The notes: generated by a model not told the origin, from the sequence alone. Shown: positions 33,188 to 43,200, counted from the first letter of the stretch. The stretch is DNA of 64,000 nt from Euzebya tangerina (GCF_003074135.1 NZ_PPDK01000001.1:2232001-2296000); one strand, 5' to 3'. A program made the numbers and translations.

Positions 33188-34537
33188 CTACTGCAGGTTC
33201 TTCCAGCCGTCCAGCTCGTCCTGCAAGGTCGCCCGCTTGGCGGCGTCCTGCACGCCCTGCCCCTCCGCGGTGGCGCCCACCAGCACCCCGAGCTTCCCCG
33301 TGTGGGCATTGGTGTGCATGGCGTAGGCGGCGTCCGCCACGTCGTCCAGCGCGAAGGTCTCGGTGAGGATCGGGTGGATCATGCCGAGGTCGACCAGCCG
33401 GTTGGCTTCCCACGCCTCCTTGTAGTTGGCGAAGTGCGAGCCGATGATCGACTTCAGGTTCATCCACAGGTAGCGGTTGTCGTAGTCGTGGTTGTAGCCC
33501 GACGTCGACGCACACGTGACGATCTTGCCGCCCTTGCGGGTCACGAAGACACTCGCGCCGAAGGTGGCGCGCCCCGGGTGCTCGAAGACGATGTCGATGT
33601 CCCGTCCACCCGTGAACTCGCGGATCCGGCTGCCGAACCGCTTCCACTCCTTGGGGTTCTGCTCTTCGCCGTTCCAGAACTGATAGCCCTCGGCTTTGCG
33701 GTCGATCACGGTGTGGATCCCGAGGGAGTTGAGCAACTGCACCTTCTCGGGGGAGGAGACCACACAGATCGGGATCCCGCCGCCGTTGGCCACCAGCTGC
33801 GCCGCGAACCCGCCGAGCCCCCCGGTCGCACCCCAGATCAGGACGATGTCGCCCTGCTTCATGCCACCCGCGTTGGGGCTGACCAGCATGCGGTAGGAGG
33901 TCGCCAGGGTCAGGCCCAGGCAGGCGGCCTCCTCCCAGTTCAGGTGGGTCGGCATCGGCATCAGCTGGTTGGCCTTGACCATGCTGAGGTCGGCCATGCC
34001 CCCGAAGTTGGTCTCGAAGCCCCAGATCCGCTGGCGCGTGTCGATCATGGAGTCGTCATGCCCCTCGGGGCCCTCCATGTCGACGTAGTTGCAGTGGACG
34101 GTCACCCGATCGCCGGCCTTCCACCGAGTCACCCCCGGGCCGACGCGCACCACGACGGCGGCCGCGTCAGAGCCGACGATGTGGTACGGGAGATCGTGGC
34201 GCGCCCCCAGCGCACCTTCGCGCGCGAAGCGCTTGAGGAAGCCGAACGTGGGCAGGGGCTCGAAGATCGAGGTCCACACGGTGTTGAAGTTGAGGGCGGA
34301 GGCCATGGGTGCGATCAGGACCTCGTTCGGACCCAGAGGAGGGATCGGCACCTCATCGATGTGCAGCGACTTCCGCGGGTCCTTCTCCGAGGAGTCCAAC
34401 CCGGCGAACATCTCGACCTCGTCTGCTCGGACGACGGCAGCACGCATCGACTGGGGGAGCGGTGTGGACTCGATGGCCTCCGGTGTCGCCTCGGGGGAGA
34501 GGGCGACGTCCAATAGGGTGCTCATCTCGGTCGGCAT
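33188..34537 (-). CDS. ccr: Crotonyl-CoA carboxylase/reductase
   Basis: The 449-residue protein is a full-length reductive carboxylase of the MDR superfamily. It reduces crotonyl-CoA with NADPH and adds CO2 to give ethylmalonyl-CoA. The CO2-pocket residues known from Kitasatospora are visible: Asn in ALNFNTVW (N85), the FE pair in WGFETNFGG (F174-E175) and the His of GSHFANY. The nucleotide motif is WGATGGLGGFA. This is the signature enzyme of the ethylmalonyl-CoA pathway for acetate assimilation, or of extender-unit supply. ATG 34537 follows GAGGA; an ATG at 34549 is possible. Upstream lies an unusual cluster of DnaA-box-like sites. Confidence 0.95.
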   Translation of the reverse strand: MPTEMSTLLDVALSPEATPEAIESTPLPQSMRAAVVRADEVEMFAGLDSSEKDPRKSLHIDEVPIPPLGPNEVLIAPMASALNFNTVWTSIFEPLPTFGFLKRFAREGALGARHDLPYHIVGSDAAAVVVRVGPGVTRWKAGDRVTVHCNYVDMEGPEGHDDSMIDTRQRIWGFETNFGGMADLSMVKANQLMPMPTHLNWEEAACLGLTLATSYRMLVSPNAGGMKQGDIVLIWGATGGLGGFAAQLVANGGGIPICVVSSPEKVQLLNSLGIHTVIDRKAEGYQFWNGEEQNPKEWKRFGSRIREFTGGRDIDIVFEHPGRATFGASVFVTRKGGKIVTCASTSGYNHDYDNRYLWMNLKSIIGSHFANYKEAWEANRLVDLGMIHPILTETFALDDVADAAYAMHTNAHTGKLGVLVGATAEGQGVQDAAKRATLQDELDGWKNLQ

Positions 34538-34680
34538 GGCAGTCCTCATCTCGATTCTCGCGGGATCGGTGAGCGGAGGTTACTGGCCGGTAGCTCCTGA
34601 ACGCCAATCGAGCGGACCGGATCGGGAGCCGAGCAAAATCGGGAGAAGGTAGACGCCGTTCATCGTCCTGTCAACTCACG

Positions 34681-34843
34681 TTTTCCACAGGGTCAGGTGT
34701 GGATTGGAGAGACCCCCGGTTGACCTGCACAAACGGTGCCCGCCAGGCTGAGGAGAGTTGTTGACAAACTGTGGATGTTGCGCGGCATTGCCGTGCTGAC
34801 CTGGTGTTTTGGCCTGTGGACAAACATTTTTCGCTGTGGATTA
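34681..34843. promoter_or_regulatory. Cluster of five DnaA-box-like 9-mers
   Basis: Five sites lie in 163 bases upstream of ccr: TTTTCCACA at 34681 (plus) and four on the minus strand, CAATCCACA (34698-34706), ACATCCACA (34770-34778), TTGTCCACA (34815-34823) and TAATCCACA (34835-34843). The fourth is the exact actinobacterial consensus; the others keep the TCCACA core with one to three changes before it. The stretch is AT-rich for this genome. The 320-base space between ccr (start 34537) and the DUF2342 gene (end 34858) holds no gene that I can support. Confidence 0.6.
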
Positions 34844-34857
34844 CTGGCGCGCGCCGG

Positions 34858-36156
34858 CTACAGATCATCCAGGCCGGCGAGGTCGTCCGGCACCTCCAGA
34901 TCCTCCAGAACGTCCTGTCCTGAAGCCGCCTCCTCGACCGAGATGGCGCCCGTGGCCTCGTCCGCAGCCAGGCGCAGGAGCCAGCGGCTCGGCTCGGCGA
35001 TCTCGGCGGGTGTGGGCAGGTGGACGGCATCGCTCCAGACGACGTCCAGGCCCTGCGGCCCCCGTGCTGCCAGGACCGCCTCGCAGAACACGCGACCGGC
35101 ACCGATGTCGGCGGGTCGAAGGTCCAGTCCCACCAGTTGGGTCAGGAACTGCTCGCCCTTGCCCTGCTGCCCACGCTCAGTGAGCGTGGCGGCTTCGATT
35201 CGCTCGAGGTTCGGCAGCTTCCCGGTTCCGGCGCGGTCCACCAGGACATCGGCGTACCCGGCGATCAGCGAGACCAGGGCCTGCAGCCTGGCGAGGATGT
35301 CGCGCTGCCGATCACTCGGCTCGATGCCCGCGCCGGCCTCTTCGGCCATCCGCTGCATGGCCTCAGGGTCACTGAGCATCTCTGGCCCGAGGTTGCCGAG
35401 GCCGCCCATCTGCTCGACCAGACCGGAGGGGTCGAACTCCGCGGCCGCGGCGAACTCCTCCATCTGCTGCGTTAGATGGGGCATCACCCACTCGGCACCC
35501 TCGAACACGCGCCGGTGAATGCACTCGCGCAGCGCCAGCCAGAACCGCATCTCGTCGCTCGAGATGTCGTGGCTTCGGGCCAACAGCCCTGCCTGGTCGC
35601 CCACCGTTGCCACGATGTTCGTCGGCAGGGTGGGAACGGTCAGGCTGTAGGAGCCCAGCAGCTGGTCGGCCAGGTGGCCTGCGATCGTGCCGACCTGCAT
35701 GCCCGTCAGCATCGCGGTGATCGGGTTCATGGCGCCGGACATGCCGCCAAGACCCGCCATGCCACCCGGAAGTTGGTCGGCCAGGCCCTCGGCCAGCGCC
35801 TTCTGCATGCCGGTGGCGATGGGCTCGACGTAGACGGCGATGCCGCCGGGCCCGGCAGCGCGCTCGACCCACTCCTGTGCCGTGAGGGCCAGCGCGGGAC
35901 CGGGGACCGCGTCGAGCGTCGTGTGGGGATCCAGCCACGACTCCGCGACCCGGACGGCGTCGGCCCAGGCTTCTCCGTCAGCATCAACGCCGATCGCCAG
36001 GCGGGGCTCGCCGGCGATGCCGGCGGCCGTCTGCCGGGCGAAGTCCCAGTTCACGGCTCCTCCTTGCCAGGACATCAGCTTGCTCAGCTCCTTGAAGAGC
36101 GGGATGTTGGCGAAGTCCTGCGGATCGAAGCCGAAGCCGGAGTCGTTGTCGGACAT
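34858..36156 (-). CDS. DUF2342-family protein (zinc-metallopeptidase-like fold, putative hydrolase)
   Basis: The 432-residue protein belongs to the actinobacterial DUF2342 group (Rv3195-like). Family parts visible are the Gly/Met-rich middle (LPGGMAGLGGMSGAMNP), QLLGSYSLTVPT and the helix FWLALRECIHRRVFEGAEWV. In the metalloprotease-like branch this helix reads HExxH. Here it is RECIH, so the first zinc ligand is an Arg and peptidase activity is doubtful; the branch is annotated as putative hydrolase. ATG 36156 starts a Gly/Phe/Asp segment typical of the family; the open frame upstream runs through the divergent gene and is not used. Confidence 0.83.
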   Translation of the reverse strand: MSDNDSGFGFDPQDFANIPLFKELSKLMSWQGGAVNWDFARQTAAGIAGEPRLAIGVDADGEAWADAVRVAESWLDPHTTLDAVPGPALALTAQEWVERAAGPGGIAVYVEPIATGMQKALAEGLADQLPGGMAGLGGMSGAMNPITAMLTGMQVGTIAGHLADQLLGSYSLTVPTLPTNIVATVGDQAGLLARSHDISSDEMRFWLALRECIHRRVFEGAEWVMPHLTQQMEEFAAAAEFDPSGLVEQMGGLGNLGPEMLSDPEAMQRMAEEAGAGIEPSDRQRDILARLQALVSLIAGYADVLVDRAGTGKLPNLERIEAATLTERGQQGKGEQFLTQLVGLDLRPADIGAGRVFCEAVLAARGPQGLDVVWSDAVHLPTPAEIAEPSRWLLRLAADEATGAISVEEAASGQDVLEDLEVPDDLAGLDDL

Positions 36157-36201
36157 GCAACCCATGGTAGTGATGTTGGGCATGGAGCAGAGAAGCCGCT
36201 G

Positions 36202-37236
36202 ATGGCCCGCGTCGCAGTGGTGGGGGCGGGCAATCCCCTGGGCCTGGCGGTACTCACCGAACTGGCGGCGTCCCAACCGGCCTGGGAGCGGCTTGCGGTG
36301 GATGTGGAGTCGCAGCCGACCGTCCCACCGCTCACCCAGGTCGTCCAGGCCGACATCAGAGATCGCACCCTGGGGCAGAAGCTGCGCGATGTGGACATCG
36401 TGATCCACCTGCCCGCGGTCCGGCCGACCGGCGAGACGCCTGACGCGGGCTACGGACGGCGTGTGCGGGGCACCCAGAACCTGCTCCGCGCGGCCGCGCA
36501 GGCCGACGTGCGCCACGTCGTCGTGGTCATCGGTGGCGCGGTGTACGGCGCCCACCCACACCGGGTCGAACCGCTGGATCCCAGCGCCGCGCTCGCGGCC
36601 AACCCGGGGTTGCCCGCGGCGATGCACCAGCAACTGGTCTGCGAGGAGGTGGACCGGTGGGCCGAGGTCCATCCCGGCGTGACCGTGACTCGCCTGCGAA
36701 CAGCGGCCATGCCGGGTCTGACCGACGTGGCGGGCCTGGCTGGTCGGCTGCTGGCCCCTCGCCTCCTGGTGCCGACGGACCCGGAGGTGCGGTGGCAGTT
36801 CGCCACGGCCCGCGACGTCGCCACCGCGGTCGTCCTCGTGGCCGAGCAGACCCTGGACGGCACCTTCAACGTGGCCTGCCCGGGGTCGCTTCCGACCACC
36901 GCGGTGGCTGACCTCACCGGTCAGGTCATCATGCCGCTGGACCCGACGGCGCTCGAGTCCCTGGTCAGTCGGGGCCGCCGCCTCGGTGTGCCCGGGGCTG
37001 CGGGTGACGTGTTGCCCTTCCTGCGCTGGCCGCCCGTGCTCGAGGTGGCCGCACTGCAGGCTCGCGGCTGGAGCCCGCAGGACACCAACGAGTCGGCGCT
37101 GCGCGCCTTCCTGGCCGCTCATGCGGATGTGACCGCGGTGGGCCCGTGGCGCTTGCGCCGCGCGGGGCTCCGCCAGGCGCTCCTCGGGGCCGCAGGTTTG
37201 CTGACCGTGGCCGGGTGGCGGATGATTCGAGGATGA
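36202..37236 (+). CDS. NAD-dependent epimerase/SDR family protein
   Basis: The 344-residue protein has an extended SDR fold: VAVVGAGNPLGLAVL at the start (GxxGxxG variant), an acidic ADIRD segment, HLPAVRP and a YG..H segment (GAVYGAHPH) where the usual YxxxK is altered. The lysine is not in place, so classical epimerase catalysis is doubtful; a NAD-binding regulatory or reductase role is possible. A hydrophobic segment near the C-terminus (LLGAAGLLTVAGW) may touch the membrane. It diverges from the DUF2342 gene by 45 bases, a pairing found in other Actinobacteria, and its stop overlaps the moaE start (ATGA). Confidence 0.75.
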   Translation: MARVAVVGAGNPLGLAVLTELAASQPAWERLAVDVESQPTVPPLTQVVQADIRDRTLGQKLRDVDIVIHLPAVRPTGETPDAGYGRRVRGTQNLLRAAAQADVRHVVVVIGGAVYGAHPHRVEPLDPSAALAANPGLPAAMHQQLVCEEVDRWAEVHPGVTVTRLRTAAMPGLTDVAGLAGRLLAPRLLVPTDPEVRWQFATARDVATAVVLVAEQTLDGTFNVACPGSLPTTAVADLTGQVIMPLDPTALESLVSRGRRLGVPGAAGDVLPFLRWPPVLEVAALQARGWSPQDTNESALRAFLAAHADVTAVGPWRLRRAGLRQALLGAAGLLTVAGWRMIRG

Positions 37237-37691
37237 CCCGGCTGCACACCGCCATCTCCACCGACCCGCTGAGCCTGGACGACGCGCACGCCTTCGTCGC
37301 CGACCCGGCCGCCGGTGCCAGCGTCACCTTTACCGGTGTCGTCCGTGACCACGCCATCGATGATGCCGAGCACGGCGACGGCTCCGGCGAGCGGCGTGCC
37401 GTCACCGGTCTGGACTACGAGGCGTACGAGTCCGCGGCCGAGCAGCGACTCGCGGAGCTCGCGGCCCAGGTGGCGGAGCGGTGGCCGGATCTGTGCGCGG
37501 CGTGGGCGGTTCACCGCACCGGATCCCTGGCCATCGGCGACACCGCCGTGGTCGTGGCGGTGTCAAGCCCTCACCGGGACACGGCGTTCGAGGCGGGCCG
37601 CCACTTCATCGACACGCTGAAGGCCACGGTGCCGATCTGGAAGAAGGAGCACTGGGCCGACGGCGGCTACCACTGGCCCGGCACCGACTGA
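37233..37691 (+). CDS. moaE: Molybdopterin synthase catalytic subunit
   Basis: The 152-residue protein has MoaE features: GASVTFTGVVRDHA, LDYEAYESAAEQRL, the HRTGSLAIGDTAVVVAV strand pair, SPHRDTAFEAG and the active-site lysines in VPIWKKEHWADGGYHW. It transfers sulfur from MoaD to precursor Z in molybdenum cofactor synthesis. No moaD or other moa gene lies in the window. The ATG overlaps the stop of the epimerase-like gene. Confidence 0.93.
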   Translation: MTRLHTAISTDPLSLDDAHAFVADPAAGASVTFTGVVRDHAIDDAEHGDGSGERRAVTGLDYEAYESAAEQRLAELAAQVAERWPDLCAAWAVHRTGSLAIGDTAVVVAVSSPHRDTAFEAGRHFIDTLKATVPIWKKEHWADGGYHWPGTD

Positions 37692-37736
37692 TCAGGGGCG
37701 GATGAGCGACGAAGTCCTCCGCCTACGCTTGAGGTC

Positions 37737-38732
37737 ATGGGCGCAGACTTCGCGATCGACCTCGGCACGGCCAACACCGTCGTCTGGGCGCGGCGCCGCG
37801 GCATCGTGATCCGTGAGCCCACGGTCGTTGCGATGGACGTGCGCAGCGGCAAGGTGATCGCGGCTGGCCAGCGGGCCTACGACACCGTTGCCACAGCGCG
37901 TCGGCCGGCCCAGCTGGAACGCCCGCTCGACGGTGGCGCCGTCACCGACTTCGCCATGACCGCGTCCATGCTGCGGTTGCTCTTCGACCGCCTGGGGATC
38001 AGCCGGTTCAGCCGGACGGGCGTGCTGATCAGCGTCCCGTCGGGGGTCACGCCGGTCGAACGGGATGCGCTGCGGGATGCGGCCAAGCAGGCGGGGGCGG
38101 GACGGGTCTATCTGATCGAGGAGCCCATGGCCGCCTCCATCGGCGCGGGGATGCCGATCCAGGATCCGGTCGGCTCCATGGTCGTCGACATCGGTGGGGG
38201 CAACACCGAGGTGGCCGTCATCTCCCTCGGCGGCGTGGTCGTCAGCAAAGCCGTCCGGGTCGGTGGCTTCGACCTTGATCTGGCGGTCCAGTCCTGGGTG
38301 CGGGACCACTTCGACATCGCGATCGGTGACCGGACCGCAGAGGAGCTCAAGATGGCCCTGGGGCGGGCGTTTCCGGCTCCGGACGGCGTGGCGGCCGAGG
38401 TCCGGGGGCGTGACCTGGAGGGCGGTGGCGCACGGGTTGTGCGCGTCGAGTCCGAGCAGATCCGGGTGGCCCTGGAGAAGCCGACTGCAGCCATCGCCGG
38501 TGTGGTCATCGACACCCTCTCGGAGTGCCCACCCGAGCTGGCCCAGGACGTGATGGGCCAGGGCATCCTGCTGGTCGGTGGTGGTGCGCTTCTCGAGGGG
38601 TTGGACCAGCGAATCGAGGCGGAGACCCAGGTCACGGTCCGCGTCGCCGACAACCCACTGGATGCCGTCATCACCGGTGCCGGCGCCGCCATCGACGCCG
38701 ACTGGGACCTCGGGACCGTGTTCGGGGCGTGA
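37737..38732 (+). CDS. MreB/Mbl-like actin-family protein
   Basis: The 331-residue protein has the actin-fold nucleotide motifs of MreB: FAIDLGTANTVVWA (phosphate 1), VLISVPSGVTPVERDALRDA, LIEEPMAASIGAG, VVDIGGGNTEVAVISLGG (phosphate 2), ELKMALG and LVGGGALLEGLDQRI (adenosine). It may support cell shape or envelope synthesis. It is isolated from mreC/mreD and rod genes, so it could be a paralogue with another job. ATG 37737 starts the first strand and follows GAGG at short spacing. The gene lies 45 bases after moaE. Confidence 0.9.
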   Translation: MGADFAIDLGTANTVVWARRRGIVIREPTVVAMDVRSGKVIAAGQRAYDTVATARRPAQLERPLDGGAVTDFAMTASMLRLLFDRLGISRFSRTGVLISVPSGVTPVERDALRDAAKQAGAGRVYLIEEPMAASIGAGMPIQDPVGSMVVDIGGGNTEVAVISLGGVVVSKAVRVGGFDLDLAVQSWVRDHFDIAIGDRTAEELKMALGRAFPAPDGVAAEVRGRDLEGGGARVVRVESEQIRVALEKPTAAIAGVVIDTLSECPPELAQDVMGQGILLVGGGALLEGLDQRIEAETQVTVRVADNPLDAVITGAGAAIDADWDLGTVFGA

Positions 38733-38889
38733 CCGCAGACCGGCGTTGCCCACGCCGACTTCCGGTGGTTGCCACGTCAGGACCCTCAAGTCCCTAAAGT
38801 CGGTGGCCGTGGGTGCCGATGAGAGATCCACGTCCACGTCGTCCACCTACCCGAGGGAGATCCCTCGACGACACCGAAGTGAGGGCTAG

Positions 38890-39348
38890 ATGCAACACGT
38901 TGTCCGTTTCACCACCGCCGAGGGTCGTGACGGTACCCACTTCAGCGACTCCTTGGATGACGCGGTCACGTTCATCGAGCGGGTCCGAAACCTCGAGAAC
39001 GCCAGCGACGTCCGGCTGTTCAAGTTGACTGAGGTGCCGGTGAGCTTCAAGACGTACTACCAGGCTCAGGTCGGCGGGGCCTCAGTCCCCCGTGTCGGTC
39101 ACGCAACCATCTCGTCGGCCGACGATGACGCCGCGGCCGATGGCTCCACCACCGCCTCCGCGCTCGACTCACCCGCGCAGGATGCGACCCCGCAGGACCA
39201 GACCACACCGGACCAGACCGGCGCCTCCTCGGCAGCTCTGTCAGCGGTCGAGGCCGGCTCGCCACCTCTGGAGAGTCGCTTCTCGGAGAGCAACGGGAGT
39301 CAGGAATCCGCGCCGACCAACGGGCGCCGACTGTTCTCCCGCGCCTGA
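38890..39348 (+). CDS. Small protein with ordered N-terminus and disordered tail; unknown function
   Basis: The 152-residue protein is not recognised. Residues 1-65 look like a compact alpha/beta domain (QHVVRFTTAEGRDG, LDDAVTFIERVRN, VRLFKLTEVPVSFKTYYQ). The rest is low complexity, rich in Ala, Ser, Thr, Asp and Gln. No signal peptide or membrane helix. A good ribosome site (GTGAGGG) precedes the ATG at 38890. It sits between mreB-like and divIVA genes, so a link with cell-wall growth is possible but unsupported. Confidence 0.75.
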   Translation: MQHVVRFTTAEGRDGTHFSDSLDDAVTFIERVRNLENASDVRLFKLTEVPVSFKTYYQAQVGGASVPRVGHATISSADDDAAADGSTTASALDSPAQDATPQDQTTPDQTGASSAALSAVEAGSPPLESRFSESNGSQESAPTNGRRLFSRA

Positions 39349-39490
39349 GGCAACACGCCAGGGTTCGTTCCCGAACCAAGCTGGATGGCCACCGCCGCTG
39401 TCGTAGACTGCCCCCGCGACCACGTCCCACACCGAATCCGGTCGCGAGCTGTTCAGGTAGGACCACTAGAGACGTAGGAAAGGTGTGCGG

Positions 39491-40117
39491 GTGCTGACTC
39501 CAGAGGAGATCCATTCACGAGAGTTCCTCGTGTCCCTTCGTGGGTACGACCGGGACGAGGTCGACGCCTTCCTGGGCGAGGTCGCCGAAGCCTTCTCCCA
39601 GCTGCTGGAGGAGACCGGCGGCGCCGCGGCCGACGTGGACACCGACGAACCTGCAGCCGAGACGGACGCCGAGTCGGAGGAGGTCGCCCAGCCCCAGCCG
39701 GCCGCGGCAGCACCAGCTTCGGAGTCACCGTTCGCCGCGATCGGCGCGGAGACCCAGCGCATCCTCGACGCGGCCCAGGAGGCCGCCGACGAGATCCGCA
39801 AGAAGGCGCAGACCGAGGCTGAGGAGGCCCGCGAGGAGGCCCTTGCAGCCGCCCAGAAGGAAGTTGCCTTCCTCCGCGAGCAGGCCAGCGCCACCCAGGA
39901 TCAGATCGACGCACTGGTCGCCCGCCGGTCCGAGCTGGCCCAGAGACTCGAGCAGGCACGCGAGACCGTCGAGGTCGCCTTGCACGAACTGGAGGAGAAC
40001 GTTGAGGAGGCAGCTGCCACCGACGCGAGCAACTCCGTGCTGGCCGAGGCCGCCGAGCCAGATGCCGCTGACAGCGACACCGCCACTGCCACCGACACCT
40101 CGGAGGACGAGGAGTAG
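39491..40117 (+). CDS. DivIVA-domain protein
   Basis: The 208-residue protein has the DivIVA N-terminal membrane-binding module (LTPEEIHSREFLVSLRGYDRDEVDAFLGEV), a Pro/Ala/Glu-rich linker, then a long coiled coil (about 80-180) and an acidic tail. It probably marks curved membrane such as poles or septa; whether it is the main Wag31-type protein is unclear because it is shorter and has a long acidic linker. GTG 39491 fits AGGAAAG at 8 bases; GTG 39485 is the alternative. TAGACT at about 39413 is a plausible -10 element. Confidence 0.88.
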   Translation: MLTPEEIHSREFLVSLRGYDRDEVDAFLGEVAEAFSQLLEETGGAAADVDTDEPAAETDAESEEVAQPQPAAAAPASESPFAAIGAETQRILDAAQEAADEIRKKAQTEAEEAREEALAAAQKEVAFLREQASATQDQIDALVARRSELAQRLEQARETVEVALHELEENVEEAAATDASNSVLAEAAEPDAADSDTATATDTSEDEE

Positions 40118-40126
40118 GTAATCCGG

Positions 40127-40142
40127 CGCCCCTGCCGGGGCG
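40127..40142 (+). terminator. GC hairpin after divIVA
   Basis: CGCCCC pairs with GGGGCG around a TGCC loop, ten bases after the divIVA stop. No T-run follows, so termination may be partial and the UPF0182 gene may also be read through. Confidence 0.4.
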
Positions 40143-40208
40143 TCACATCCGGCCCGCGAACACCCCAGCGGCGTCCGCCGCCAAGCGCGTTACCCTCGGC
40201 CGTCGAAC

Positions 40209-43200
40209 ATGAACATCGTTGCTGAGCTGCGTCGACGCTGGATCCTTGTCGTCTTCGGGGTGGTGGTCCTGCTGGCGGTCGTCGGGCCGCGCCTGGCGGC
40301 CTTCTACACCGACATCCTCTGGTTCCAGTCCGTCGGGTTCGCCGACCGCTTCTTCGACCTGCTGTACACGCGCTTCGGGCTCGGGATCGTCTCGGGACTG
40401 GTCATGGCGCTGCTCGTCGGGGGCAACCTCTTCCTCGCGCGGCGGCTGGAACCTGACTTCCGGATCCCCTCTGAGGCCGAGGAGATCGTGGAGCGCTACC
40501 GGATCGCCCTGAAGCCCTACGCCAAGCCGATCATGATCGCGGTGGCGCTGGGCATCGGCCTCATCGCGGGCTCGGCGCTCGTCAGCGAGTGGCGGACCTA
40601 TCTGCTGTGGGCCAACGGGGACAGCTTCGGCATCGATGACCCGCACTTCGGCATCGACCTCGGCTTCTTCGTCTTCGATCTGCCGTTCTGGACGATGATC
40701 AACGGCTGGCTCTTCGGCGCGATCGCCGTCACGATCGTCGTGACCGCGGGGGCGCACTACATCTTCGGCGGAATCCGACCACAGGCTCCGGGGCAGAAGA
40801 TCACGGCCCCGGCGAACGTCCACGTCTCGGTCCTGCTGGCCTCGCTGGTGGCCGTCCGGGCCTGGGGCTTCTGGCTCGACCGCTATCACCTCAGCTACTC
40901 CGAGCGAGGGTTGGTCACCGGTCTCTCCTACACCGACGTCAACGCCGAGCTGCGCGCCTTCACCCTCCTGACGTTCATCAGCGTGGTCTGCGTCGCCCTG
41001 TTCCTGGCCAACATCCGCTACCGCGGATGGGTCCTGCCGAGCGCTGGCGTCGGGATCCTGCTGGTCGCCTCCGTCGTGCTGGGTGGTGCCTACCCCGCCG
41101 CCATCCAGGCGCTGCGAGTCAACCCGCAGGAGCTGCCCCGCGAGCGCGAGTTCATCGAGCGAAACCTCGACTTCACGCGCTACGCCTTTGACGTCGCGAC
41201 CGATGAGCAGGCCCTGGAGGGGCAGGAGGGCAACCTCACCTACGAGCAGTTCCCGGCCACCGAGGACCTCACCAACGAGGAGGTCGCGGACAACACCAAC
41301 ACCCTGCAGGCCATCCGGCTGTGGGACCCGGCCACCCTGCAGAACACCTACAACCAGCTGCAGGAGCTGCGGCCCTACTACGACTTCCGGGACGTCGACG
41401 TCGGCCGCTACATCGTGGACGGCGAGCCGCAGCAGGTGATGATCAGCGTCCGTGAGCTGAACATCGACGAGCTGACCGAGCCGTCCTGGCAGAACCGGGC
41501 GCTCTCGTTCACCCACGGGTACGGCGTCGTGTCCTCCACCGTCGCGACGGCAGCCAGCAACGGTCAGCCGGAGTTCCTGGCGCGCGACATCCCGATCGAC
41601 GGGGTCGACGAGTTGCAGCTCGAGCAGCCGCGCATCTACTTCGGTGAGAGCGCCCCCACCTACTCGATCATCGGGACCGAGGACCCCGAGTTCGACTTCG
41701 AGACCGACACCGAGCAGCAGTTCAACCGCTATGACGGAGAGGACGGCGTCGGCGTCGGGGGGATCATCAACCGGGTCGCCTTCGCACTGCGCTACGCCGA
41801 GCCGAACATCCTGCTGTCGGGTCTGATCGAGAGCGACAGCCGGATCATGTTCAACCGCAACGTGCGTGAGCGCGTCGGGGCCATCGCGCCATTCCTGCAG
41901 CTGGATCACGACCCGTACCCGATCGTGGTGGACGGTCGGATCAAGTGGATCCAGGATGCCTACACCACCACGGACATGGTCCCGTACTCCGAGCGGATCG
42001 ACTTGGCCACGGAGAGCCAGGTGACCGAACGGCGCACGCTGTTCATCCCGAACGCCGAGGGGGACCTGATCCCCCAGGAGCGGATCGCGAGCTTCGCCGC
42101 GTTGCAGGGCCAGGCCAACTACATCCGCAACTCGGTCAAGGCCGTGGTGGACGCCTACGACGGCACCGTCGAGCTCTACGTCACCGACCCCGAGGACCCG
42201 CTGATCCAGGCGTGGGACCGGGCCTTCCCCGGCGTGTTGACGCCAGGCGACGAGGTGCCGGACAACATTCGCGAGCACTTCCGCTCGCCGGAGGACATGT
42301 TCCGGGTGCAGGCCAGCATCCTGGAGCGCTATCACATCCCCGGCCCGGACGGCTTCTACAACGCCTCGGACCTCTGGGAGCTGCCGGCCGATCCGGCGTT
42401 CGCGGACAACAACCAGGATGCCGGAGCTGCTGCCGACCGCAGCTTCCCGCCCACCTACCAGCTGATCCGACTGCCCGGCGAGGCGGAGGAGGACTTCGCC
42501 CTCATCCAGCCCTTCAGCCCGGCCAACCGTGAGGTGCTCAGCGCCTACATGGCAGCCAGTGGCGACAGCGAGACGTTGGGCGAGATCCGGATCCTCAACA
42601 TGCCGCCGAACCGCACGGTGTTCGGACCGGAACAGGTCTTCGCACGGATCAACCAGGACTCGGTCATCGCCCGGGAGCTGACCCTGCTGAACCAGGCCGG
42701 CTCGGGGGTGATCTTCGGGAATCTGATCGTGGTCCCGGTCGAGGACTCGCTGTTGTACGCCCTGCCGCTCTTCCTGCGGGCAGAGCAGTTCGACATCCCC
42801 GAGCTTCGCCGGGTCGTGCTCGTCTACGGCGATGAGGTCGTGCTCGAGGACACCTTGGGCGAGGCCCTCGAGTCCCTGTTCGGCGACCTGCCGGAGGACA
42901 TCGACGACACGCCGGCGTTGCCGGAGGATCCCGGGGCCGCCGAGGAGAGTCCAACGCCGATCCCGGGTGAGGGCGGAGAGGTCACGCCGGAGGTGCAGGG
43001 CCTGATCGGTCAGGCGATCGAGGCGTTCGCGGCGGCCGAAGCTGCGCTTGCCGAGGGAGACCTGGGCGAGTACCAGAACCAGGTGTCGCTGGCGCAGGAC
43101 CTCGTGGCGCGCATCGAGGAGCAGGTCGGTGGCGGTCTGCCCTCGACCGAGGGTGCCGGGGACGAGTCCGATGATCTCTTGGACGGCGATGCCTCGACGG

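Noticed and set aside
34681-34857. Chromosomal oriC
   Set aside because: None of the usual origin genes (dnaA, dnaN, recF, gyrB, rpmH) is near, and only five loosely matching boxes are present; kept as an ectopic cluster instead.
34858-37122. DUF2342 gene starting at 37122 (754 residues)
   Set aside because: The extra N-terminus lies antisense to the epimerase-like gene and is not protein-like; the family begins at 36156.
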